From an uncultured Synergistales bacterium (GTDB lineage: Bacteria; Synergistota; Synergistia; Synergistales; Aminobacteriaceae): a DNA stretch of 8,238 nucleotides. The position numbers were made by a program, and so were the translations under genes. Of the stretch, positions 1-5,855 are shown in pieces. The stretch spans positions 6,151 to 14,388 of the forward strand of contig CAJOEQ010000052.1 of NCBI GenBank assembly GCA_905233515.1, written 5' to 3'. Position 1 is the first letter of the stretch; every line of letters starts with the position of its first letter. The notes beneath the pieces were generated by a model, which worked only from the letters and a program-made list of their open reading frames with translations, searched no databases and was not told where the DNA came from.

Positions 1-93
1 AATGAGTCAAAAAATTTGCGCGTGAAAATTGCATTACAACAAAAATTTTTTGCTTTGTGAATTATTGCGATGACTAGAAAATTTTCACTTTTT

Positions 94-117
94 TGTAGCT
101 GTAAATGTAGCTGTAAA
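94..117. repeat. Perfect 12-base tandem duplication just past folC
   Basis: TGTAGCTGTAAA occurs twice head to tail at 94-105 and 106-117, ending 2 bases from the folC stop codon. The rest of 1-119 is AT-rich, with a long-range inverted pair (GTGAAAATT at 22-30 and AATTTTCAC at 80-88). It has no GC-rich hairpin with a T-run that would mark a clear terminator, and no gene I can support. Confidence 0.8.
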
Positions 118-119
118 AA

Positions 120-1343
120 TTAATGGATTTGCAAAAGATTTCTTATTTGAGGTCTGATATATCCGATTAAGTAAAGACTCCCGCAAATGAGCAATAAATC
201 ATTATTATTTAAAGCGTGTTTTATCGCATTCAGTGGCACGTCAAAACATTCGGGATTATTTGCCCATGAAAATTTTTGCGAGGCTTTGAATAACTCATCA
301 GGAGTCGCGGCTCTCGGTGTATCTGGTACAGTCGTAAAATAAATAGAAGGATTTAGATTTTTGCTCAGTAACTCAAGACAGCCTGCAAAATCTTTATCTC
401 TCATTGCCGCATAAATGACTGAAATTTTTTTATCAGGCCATAAACTTTTTACGCTCTCACATAAATTTTTGACTCCGTCGTAGTTATGCCCGCCGTCAAG
501 AATTATTAAAGGATTCCGCGAAATTATTTCAAGTCTTCCCGGCCAAGCTGCTTTTAACATGCCGCGATAAATTGACTCTTGAGAAATTAACGGGAATTCT
601 TCACGTATACAAGAAATTGCAGAGAGTGCTAATTCAGCATTATTAATCTGATATTGCCCTATTAAATTCGTGTGAACGTCTTTAATTTCAAGTAATGGCG
701 CGTGAAAATCGAAAAAATTTCCTTCAGGTGTTACGCGAATATTATTAATTTCTGCCTGCTCACTCACAATAAAGCCCAGTGATTTATTATTCTCGCAAAA
801 TTTCTTGAAAAGTGGAATCAGACTCGAGTCAACTCCTGAAAAAATAGCCGGCCTATCAGCTTTCATGACTGCAAATTTTTCACTCGCTATGCTTTCAAGT
901 GTTGAGCCTAAATATTCCATGTGATCGAAAGAAATCGACGCTATAACAGAACACGCAGTATCAGCAAGCAAATTAGTAGCGTCAAATTTTCCTCCGAGTC
1001 CTGCTTCAATGACTCCGGCTTGTATATTATTTTCACGAGCTAAGACAAATGCACAGGCCGTTAAAATCTCAAAAAATGTAGGCTTGTCGTCTTCTCTGAT
1101 TGCTTGAATAACTATTTTTGCGGCGTTAATCCAGTCTTGCAAGCTCAATTTTCCCCCGTTGATTAATAATCTTTCAGAATAAGACTCTAAATGCGGACTC
1201 GAATAAAAACAAGTTTTATAGCCGGACTCTTTTAAGATTGACGAGATAAAAGCACCCGTTGAGCCTTTACCGTTTGTGCCGACTATGTGAACGGCCTTAA
1301 AAGTGTTTTGCGGATTGCCTAATCTTTCAAGTAATCGGGACAT
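120..1343 (-). CDS. folC: Folylpolyglutamate synthase / dihydrofolate synthase family (FolC), main reading frame
   Basis: FolC adds glutamate to folates (and, in many bacteria, to dihydropteroate) using ATP in the cytoplasm; it belongs to the same ligase superfamily as MurC. This frame gives 407 residues. The P-loop VGTNGKGST is at 21-29 and SSPHL at 48-52. EAGLGGKFDATN follows at 113-124, ISFDHMEYLGST at 137-148 and EKFAVMK with the likely carbamylated lysine at 155-161. GQYQINNAELAL is at 229-240, PGRLE at 268-272 and DGGHN at 283-287. The ATG at 1343 is unlikely to be the true start: it has no Shine-Dalgarno, and family members carry about 25 more residues before this point. Those residues are encoded just upstream in another frame (1417-1364), joined through an A7 run. 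The gene follows the SPOR gene closely. Whether it has dihydrofolate synthase as well as polyglutamylation activity cannot be told from motifs alone. Confidence 0.94.
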   Translation of the reverse strand: MSRLLERLGNPQNTFKAVHIVGTNGKGSTGAFISSILKESGYKTCFYSSPHLESYSERLLINGGKLSLQDWINAAKIVIQAIREDDKPTFFEILTACAFVLARENNIQAGVIEAGLGGKFDATNLLADTACSVIASISFDHMEYLGSTLESIASEKFAVMKADRPAIFSGVDSSLIPLFKKFCENNKSLGFIVSEQAEINNIRVTPEGNFFDFHAPLLEIKDVHTNLIGQYQINNAELALSAISCIREEFPLISQESIYRGMLKAAWPGRLEIISRNPLIILDGGHNYDGVKNLCESVKSLWPDKKISVIYAAMRDKDFAGCLELLSKNLNPSIYFTTVPDTPRAATPDELFKASQKFSWANNPECFDVPLNAIKHALNNNDLLLICGSLYLIGYIRPQIRNLLQIH

Positions 1344-1417
1344 TCTTTCAAGGCCGGGAATAATTTTTTTATCGAATGAGCGTATAAAATTTTTTCGAGT
1401 TCGTCAAAATTTTCCAT
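1319..1417 (-). other. folC: Out-of-frame 5' piece of folC (N-terminal helix) ending at an A7 frameshift site
   Basis: An ATG at 1417, 11 bases after the SPOR stop, opens a 32-codon frame whose first 18 residues (MENFDELEKILYAHSIKK) look like the missing FolC N-terminal helix. The frame then runs through ATA AAA AAA (1372-1364) and out of family-like sequence to a TAG at 1321-1319. Stepping back one base after the A run gives IIPGLERMSRLLERLGNPQ, the standard FolC entry into the P-loop domain. The joined product would have 432 residues. No Shine-Dalgarno is visible at 1417, so coupling to the SPOR stop is likely. Confidence 0.8.
1364..1370 (-). promoter_or_regulatory. A7 run in folC matching a -1 slippery heptamer
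   Basis: Read from the ATG at 1417, the codons are AT-A AAA AAA TTA, which places A-AAA-AAA exactly in the X-XXY-YYZ phase of a -1 ribosomal slippery site. A -1 step yields ATT ATT CCC and enters the main FolC frame. Transcriptional slippage adding one A would do the same. A plain one-base loss in a homopolymer is the simpler alternative. Confidence 0.4.
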
Positions 1418-1428
1418 GATTATATAAA

Positions 1429-2211
1429 TTATTTGCTCTGAGGCGGAACTACAAAACTTGTCTTGAATCCCATTGACTTCATATGATTCATAACCTGCTC
1501 GGCTGATTTCTTATCTGCACCGCCTAAGACCCAGACTCTAATATATTTAGACGCAGGATTTGAATATACTACAGTTTTATAGCCTGCTTTGTTAATTTTT
1601 GCTGCTCCCTCGTTTGCTGCTGCCTTAGAAGTATACGCGCCGACTTGGACCCGCCATTGTTTAGAAGCTGGCAAATTTGAGACTTTAGGCGGATTATTGG
1701 CCGGTTTAGGTTGTTCTTTCTTGGCCGGAGCTGGAGTCGGATTCTGATTTACTTTTTTCGCGGGAGTCGGTGCAGGCTTGGGCGGCTCAACTGTTTCAGG
1801 AGCTTTCACAGGTTCAGCAACAACAATAACGGGCGTAGAAGTTTCTTTTATGCCTGAATCAGCTAATAAATTTGTGTCAGACGCGGCAATATCTTCAGAC
1901 GATACAGCGATTATATTTGTCTCAGAGTTTGAGTCTCTGTTTTCTCTTTCTGCGCGCGCTTCACGTTCAGCAATCAAAGCAGGAGACTCAGCAAATGCCC
2001 TTGTTGAAGAAATCCCCGGGGAAGTTCTCATGCCGTTAAGGAAAAATTGCCGCCCTGCAATGATTAACAAGACTACAGCAGCGACACTCACAACGGGTAA
2101 AATTATATCGCCGAATGACGGCAAAATCCCGCGCTTCTTAATGCCTCTGCGTATAGTCGAGCGTCTCGGCTCAGTCTTTGAGGTTCTTTCTGAATAAGGC
2201 CGGCTGGTCAT
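1429..2211 (-). CDS. Membrane-anchored SPOR-domain protein, probably divisome-associated
   Basis: This looks like a division-site peptidoglycan-binding protein built like FtsN or DedD. From the ATG at 2211 it has 260 residues: a basic cytoplasmic stretch (RRSTIRRGIKKRG at about 16-28), one membrane segment at about 36-53 (ILPVVSVAAVVLLIIAG), and an acidic/polar extracytoplasmic stretch. A Pro/Ala/Lys linker with imperfect decapeptide repeats (KPAPTPAKK, PTPAPAKK) lies at about 136-180. The C-terminal SPOR domain (about 184-256) starts WRVQVGAYTSKAAA and ends MGFKTSFVV. SPOR domains bind glycan strands stripped of stem peptides, as found at septa. An in-frame ATG at 2253 would add 14 residues, but it lacks a ribosome binding site. 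The start overlaps the ftsZ end by 41 bases, pointing to translational coupling. The specific name cannot be fixed from sequence alone; FtsN-like is a description, not an orthology claim. Confidence 0.88.
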   Translation of the reverse strand: MTSRPYSERTSKTEPRRSTIRRGIKKRGILPSFGDIILPVVSVAAVVLLIIAGRQFFLNGMRTSPGISSTRAFAESPALIAEREARAERENRDSNSETNIIAVSSEDIAASDTNLLADSGIKETSTPVIVVAEPVKAPETVEPPKPAPTPAKKVNQNPTPAPAKKEQPKPANNPPKVSNLPASKQWRVQVGAYTSKAAANEGAAKINKAGYKTVVYSNPASKYIRVWVLGGADKKSAEQVMNHMKSMGFKTSFVVPPQSK

Positions 2212-3439
2212 ATGGTTTCCTCTGGAATCCCGGGAATACGCTGTAATCGTCATTTGCAGGAGAAGTTAATCTAGCTTCTTCGAGTCCTCCTTCTTGGGCG
2301 CGTCTCTTCTTTGTATAAGAATCATATAAAGAATTAACTCGCGGTGTTTGCTGAGGCTGAACAATATTAGGTCTTTGCTGTTGACCGGGCTGCTGCGGTG
2401 TTGGATTTCTCGGCTGTACTTTTTCTTGAGTCTGCTCAGGTTTAGAAATCGGCTTTCTTACTTTTCCATCATCGGGGAATGTAGCAATTAATGTAACGTG
2501 AACTTTATCACCGAGTGACTCATCAATGACATGTCCCCAAATAACTTGTGCGTCGGGGTCTGCTGTCTCTTCGATAATTTTTGCTGCGTCGGACATTTCA
2601 CCGAGCATGATCTCGCTTCCTGTTGTAACGTTGAGTAAGATTCCTTTTGCGCCTGTAACTGGAAATGTCATAAGAGGTGAAGTAATTGCATTCTTTGCGG
2701 CTTTTATTGCGCGGTCTTCTCCTTCTCCTTCGCCCATTCCCATTATTGCCGTGCCTGCATCAGTGAGAACTGCTTTAATATCTGCAAAATCAAGATTTAT
2801 AAATCCGTTCTTAGTAATTAAATCTGTAACGCCCTGTACTGCCTGACGGAGAACCTCATCAACTTTTTTATAAGCGTCAACGATTTTAATTTTCATGCCG
2901 TTTTCCATTTGCAGGAGTCTATCATTCTCGACGATTAAAAGCGCGTCAACGTTTTTCTTTAATTGAGCGATTCCCTCTTCGGCTGTGTGCATACGTTTGC
3001 CCATTTCAAACCCGAAAGGTTTAGTAACGACTCCGACAACAAGGACTCCCATATCTTTGGCAGTCTCAGCAATAACCGGCGCGGCTCCTGTACCTGTTCC
3101 GCCTCCCATTCCGGCAGTAACAAATAACATGTCTGAACCTGTAATATATTCTTTTATGCGGTCAATACTTTCTTTTGCGGCATTTGCTCCGACTTGAGGA
3201 TTTGCCCCTGCACCGAGTCCACGCGTTAAAGCCTCACCGAGAATAATTTTATTAGGAGCTTGACTCATGTCTAAGGCTCTTGCATCAGTGTTAGCAGCAA
3301 CAAAATCAACGCCCTGAACACCTGACTCAATTATGTGATTAAGTGCATTACCGCCGCCGCCGCCGACTCCGAATACTACAATTTTTTCATTTTGACGTAT
3401 ATTATTATTCGTTAAATTAAATAACTGATTTTGATTCAT
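2171..3439 (-). CDS. ftsZ: Cell division protein FtsZ
   Basis: FtsZ is the tubulin-like GTPase that polymerises into the cytokinetic ring. The 422-residue protein has FGVGGGGGNALNHI at 23-36, the G-box GGGTGTGAAP at 112-121, and the T7 synergy loop NLDFADIKAVL at 215-225, whose two aspartates (217 and 220) complete the GTPase site of the next subunit. The C-terminal domain ends near 325. A Pro/Gln-rich linker (about 328-400) leads to the C-terminal peptide DQPALFRK with a basic tail, the expected docking site for FtsA. All catalytic features are intact. The ATG at 3439 is fixed by AAGGAGG upstream. The 11-residue extension before the conserved strand (NQNQLFNLTNN) is Asn/Gln-rich. The last 41 bases overlap the SPOR gene in another frame, so the ring-docking tail is dual-coded. 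A dedicated promoter may lie in the upstream gap. Confidence 0.99.
   Translation of the reverse strand: MNQNQLFNLTNNNIRQNEKIVVFGVGGGGGNALNHIIESGVQGVDFVAANTDARALDMSQAPNKIILGEALTRGLGAGANPQVGANAAKESIDRIKEYITGSDMLFVTAGMGGGTGTGAAPVIAETAKDMGVLVVGVVTKPFGFEMGKRMHTAEEGIAQLKKNVDALLIVENDRLLQMENGMKIKIVDAYKKVDEVLRQAVQGVTDLITKNGFINLDFADIKAVLTDAGTAIMGMGEGEGEDRAIKAAKNAITSPLMTFPVTGAKGILLNVTTGSEIMLGEMSDAAKIIEETADPDAQVIWGHVIDESLGDKVHVTLIATFPDDGKVRKPISKPEQTQEKVQPRNPTPQQPGQQQRPNIVQPQQTPRVNSLYDSYTKKRRAQEGGLEEARLTSPANDDYSVFPGFQRKPYDQPALFRKNLKD
2219..2223 (-). promoter_or_regulatory. Ribosome binding site that sets the SPOR gene start
   Basis: AGAGG on the minus strand lies 7 bases upstream of the ATG at 2211, inside the ftsZ coding region. 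The alternative upstream ATG at 2253 is preceded only by pyrimidine-rich sequence with no Shine-Dalgarno. This argues for the shorter 260-residue product. Confidence 0.7.
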
Positions 3440-3450
3440 TCGCTTAATCT

Positions 3451-3457
3451 CCTCCTT
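3451..3457 (-). promoter_or_regulatory. Strong ribosome binding site of ftsZ
   Basis: The minus strand reads AAGGAGG followed by AGATTAAGCGA and then the ATG at 3439. This is a near-perfect anti-16S match and the strongest in the window. An overlapping AGGAG register 9 bases from the ATG is also available. It fits FtsZ being the most abundant product of the cluster. Confidence 0.85.
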
Positions 3458-3486
3458 GTTGAGCGTATATATATCAGTGAAAAATA

Positions 3487-3515
3487 ATTTTATTGTATTT
3501 TTTCAAGCATTACAA
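3487..3515 (-). promoter_or_regulatory. Candidate sigma70-type promoter for ftsZ
   Basis: In the 88-base gap between ftsA and ftsZ the minus strand reads TTGTAA (3515-3510), a 17-base spacer, then TAAAAT (3492-3487). Both boxes differ from consensus by two or fewer bases and the spacing is ideal. Transcription would start near 3480 and leave a leader of about 40 bases containing the strong ftsZ ribosome binding site. This would let ftsZ be expressed above the upstream genes. It is recognised by eye only, and AT-rich DNA produces chance matches. Confidence 0.45.
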
Positions 3516-3527
3516 GATTATATTTTA

Positions 3528-5027
3528 TCAAAACAAGCCGCGCAATCTCGTCATGAAATTCCCTATAGCTTCACGCAAATTATTTTCTTTCGGGGGGTCG
3601 TCGTCGTAATCGTCATTTTCGTAATCGTCATTATCAGGATCATAATAATCAGGCTCTTCATAAATCGGGCGTTTACTGCGTGTTTTCTCGCGTTCTCTCT
3701 TAGGCGGGCGGGGGTCTTCTCTTTCCGGCGTGTCATCGCGTTCACGTTCGTTTATGTCGTCAGAGTCGACTCTGTCAAAATCTTCGCGATTATCATTATT
3801 ATTATCATCATCACGATTATCACGCTCATCACGTCGAGTGCGATTATTAAACTGTTCAGCGTCCATAAACACGTAGGGATCGCTTTCTTTGATTAAGCAA
3901 TATTTTAAGATCCCTGCGGCACTGACATAAGCGGGATTATCGAGTCCATATGATAACGGATAAATCGGCTCGCTCACTTTTCTAACTGGCATTTGCAGAA
4001 TATCAGCTAAAATATTTTCAATTCCGGGAGTCTTTGATACTCCGCCCGATAAAATTATGCCGCTCGGGAAGTGCTGAGGTGTACACTCGGCCAAAGCTGC
4101 ACGAACATAATCGCCGAATAATTCTTCAACTCTTGCAAGAATAACTTGTACTGCTAAATCTACGTCAATTCCTTCACTGCGTAATTCTTCGGGATTAGTC
4201 GTGAAAATTATTTTCTTTAACTGTTCAGCCTGCCCCGGGTGCATATGTAAAACTGTAGCAAGATCGCTTTTAATATGATCGCCGCCGATTGGTATACTAA
4301 AGACTCTAAAAGCACGCCCGCCGCGATAAAGCACGATTCCCGTTGTCCCTCCGCCTATACAAATCGAAATACAGCCCGAACGCATTTCTTCTTCATAGAC
4401 TGCACCTAATGACGAAGCAAGAGGCTTTAAAATTAGTCCTTTAACCTCGAGTCCGGCCTTACGCACGCAGTCTTTAACGTTTTGAACGTGATTAATCGGC
4501 ACTGCTACAGTTTGCAGCCACATATCGAGTCTATTTCCGTTCATGTTCAAAGGCTCATCAACCGGGCGGCCATCAAGTTCGTAACTAGTCGGAATCATGT
4601 GAAGAGAGTATAAATTATTGCGTAAATTCACGTTTAAATCTTCACGCGCGCGACCTATTAAGCGATCTAAATCTTTGCGTTCTACAGATTTTGACTCCCT
4701 TGTGCTTGACATTCCCGGAAGTGTTATAAATCCGTGGCTTGATTCGCTTTTAATATCCATAGCGTTAAAGGCTACTACTACATTACTGAGCTTTCTTGAT
4801 GATATGCCGGTCATTCCTTGCGCGTCCTGAAGTGCTTTCGTTACGGACTGTTGAGCTTCCTGAATATTTACAATTACGCCGCGTGAAATTCCGCGTGAAG
4901 GTGCGTCCCCGAATCCTATTACGTGCACTGAATCAGGATAATCGCGATCTCTTTCGGCGACTATCATTGTAGTTTTCGTTGTTCCCATACTCAGTCCCAC
5001 TAGAAGACTGTCAGATTTTACCGGCAT
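3528..5027 (-). CDS. ftsA: Cell division protein FtsA, with a long acidic linker and altered nucleotide motifs
   Basis: FtsA is the actin-like protein that anchors FtsZ filaments to the inner membrane and recruits later division proteins. The 499 residues include an actin-fold core at about 8-385. The phosphate-1 loop GLSMGTTKT is at 11-19 and the 1C/SHS2 subdomain at about 82-175. GLEVKGLILKPLASSLGAV follows at 192-210, the phosphate-2 loop CIGGGTTGI at 223-231 and the adenosine motif GIILSGGVSKTPGI at 323-336. From about 395 to 481 runs a disordered, Asp/Glu/Arg/Asn-rich linker. The protein ends with an amphipathic helix (NNLREAIGNFMTRLRGLF, 482-499) typical of the FtsA membrane-targeting sequence. 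The family's usual length is about 410-430 residues, and the linker explains the excess. The acidic residues normally found in both phosphate loops are replaced (S13, C223, G230). The ATG has GAGGG 11 bases upstream. Confidence 0.96.
   Translation of the reverse strand: MPVKSDSLLVGLSMGTTKTTMIVAERDRDYPDSVHVIGFGDAPSRGISRGVIVNIQEAQQSVTKALQDAQGMTGISSRKLSNVVVAFNAMDIKSESSHGFITLPGMSSTRESKSVERKDLDRLIGRAREDLNVNLRNNLYSLHMIPTSYELDGRPVDEPLNMNGNRLDMWLQTVAVPINHVQNVKDCVRKAGLEVKGLILKPLASSLGAVYEEEMRSGCISICIGGGTTGIVLYRGGRAFRVFSIPIGGDHIKSDLATVLHMHPGQAEQLKKIIFTTNPEELRSEGIDVDLAVQVILARVEELFGDYVRAALAECTPQHFPSGIILSGGVSKTPGIENILADILQMPVRKVSEPIYPLSYGLDNPAYVSAAGILKYCLIKESDPYVFMDAEQFNNRTRRDERDNRDDDNNNDNREDFDRVDSDDINERERDDTPEREDPRPPKREREKTRSKRPIYEEPDYYDPDNDDYENDDYDDDPPKENNLREAIGNFMTRLRGLF
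3585..3845 (-). repeat. Low-complexity coding stretch for the FtsA acidic linker
   Basis: The DNA for FtsA residues about 395-481 is made of simple, partly repeated triplets. Two copies of TCGTAATCGTCATT (plus-strand sense) lie at 3604-3617 and 3619-3632, one 15-base period apart. They encode overlapping D/Y/N-rich pentapeptides. A second ATT/ATC-rich triplet tract near 3790-3833 encodes the DNRDDDNNNDNR segment. Such tracts can expand or contract by slippage, so linker length may vary between strains. Confidence 0.7.
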
Positions 5028-5063
5028 TTTGTCTAATTCCCTCTCTCTAAAAATTTATCTATA

Positions 5064-5855
5064 TTATAAATTACGCAATAAAATTTTCCCCTCATAAGTT
5101 GCGTCTATTATATGACTCCCGCCCTCACTTATTAAGCGCGAAAATAAATCTTCTATAATTTCTCCTACATCTTGACCGCGATATTTTTCACGCTGTAAGT
5201 AAAGCACAAAATTTTGACTCCCCTGCGCAAGTTTCAAGACAAATAAATCCATTCCCGCGCGGCGTTCCCATGTAATTTCGCTGGCTGAGTCATACCATTT
5301 ATAGCCCTTGAACTCTTCCATGAATGACGCAATTATATCCGTTGAAATCGGCGATCTGAAAACTCCAAACATGGGCACTTGATTATCATTATTTTTCTGT
5401 TCGGGAATCTTCCAAATTATGCGGCCTGCATGTTCTTCATTAGGTCGGCCTTTTTCTGACTCCCACATTCGGCCATCTCGCGCAATACACCAGATTTTCC
5501 CGCGCCATTCTACTTTTATCCACGCTGTGAGCCATTGTAATTTTGTCTCAAATTGCCCGAGTCCTATCATGTTCGTTTCTACTATGACGGGCAAATCGCG
5601 CTCAAGAAATTCTTTAATTCCCGCCGAATCTTTTAATAAATACGGCCAGAAAGTTATACAGCGAGTCGGGAATATCTCCCATAAACGCCGCTCAAGCTCT
5701 TGAGACTGAGCCTCAACGTGATAATTTTTCAGGGCAAACCAGAATCTATATTCATTTATGCGCAACGATCCCCCTATAATAAATACTATCAGCATAAAGA
5801 CTCTAAGGCGTAAACGCACAGCAAACTCACTGTCGCTCAAAGCACGGGGCAGCAA
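5064..5855 (-). CDS. ftsQ: FtsQ/DivIB-type cell division protein
   Basis: This is probably FtsQ, a bitopic divisome protein that scaffolds FtsB/FtsL and links the cytoplasmic ring to septal wall synthesis. The 263-residue protein has a short basic cytoplasmic N-terminus (RLRLR at 14-18), one membrane segment at about 17-32, and then an extracytoplasmic domain. A POTRA-like part follows, and the stretch WIKVEWRGKIWCIARDGRMW at 112-131 resembles the FtsQ beta-domain pattern in which a strand leads into a processed residue, D-G and an aromatic. Overall similarity to textbook FtsQ is weak, so the call rests partly on its place between murB and ftsA. The start is TTG at 5855, supported by AGGA 8 bases upstream at 5867-5864. 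It overlaps the murB end by 29 bases and lies 36 bases before ftsA. It is unusually rich in tryptophan. Confidence 0.82.
   Translation of the reverse strand: MLPRALSDSEFAVRLRLRVFMLIVFIIGGSLRINEYRFWFALKNYHVEAQSQELERRLWEIFPTRCITFWPYLLKDSAGIKEFLERDLPVIVETNMIGLGQFETKLQWLTAWIKVEWRGKIWCIARDGRMWESEKGRPNEEHAGRIIWKIPEQKNNDNQVPMFGVFRSPISTDIIASFMEEFKGYKWYDSASEITWERRAGMDLFVLKLAQGSQNFVLYLQREKYRGQDVGEIIEDLFSRLISEGGSHIIDATYEGKILLRNL

Noticed and set aside
1..34. Possible minus-strand gene start (ATG at 34-32) running off the left edge
   Set aside because: Only about 11 codons are visible, there is no ribosome binding site, and nothing is recognisable.
22..88. Inverted pair GTGAAAATT / AATTTTCAC as a terminator for the operon
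   Set aside because: The arms are 49 bases apart and AT-only apart from their ends, with no following U-run in the right place. AAAATTTT-type words are common throughout this window.
1778..2197. Plus-strand 139-codon frame over the SPOR gene
   Set aside because: It has no recognisable domain and no start signal, and its composition mirrors the Pro/Ala-rich minus-strand gene. It is a shadow frame.
2212..2253. Upstream ATG at 2253 as the SPOR gene start
   Set aside because: It has no Shine-Dalgarno and would lengthen the overlap with ftsZ to 83 bases; the ATG at 2211 has AGAGG at 7 bases.
2526..3197. Two plus-strand frames antisense to ftsZ
   Set aside because: They lie over highly conserved FtsZ codons, have no ribosome binding sites, and their Pro/Ala/Ile content reflects reversed Gly/Ala/Asn codons.
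3599..3845. Triplet repeats in ftsA as a CRISPR or regulatory repeat array
   Set aside because: They are in-frame, coding, imperfect and without spacers; they simply encode the acidic linker.
3456..3896. Plus-strand 146-codon frame, Ile/Val-rich and seemingly membrane-like
   Set aside because: It is the antisense of the FtsA acidic linker; the GAT/AAT-rich codons read backwards give Ile/Val. It has no ribosome binding site and overlaps a well-supported gene.
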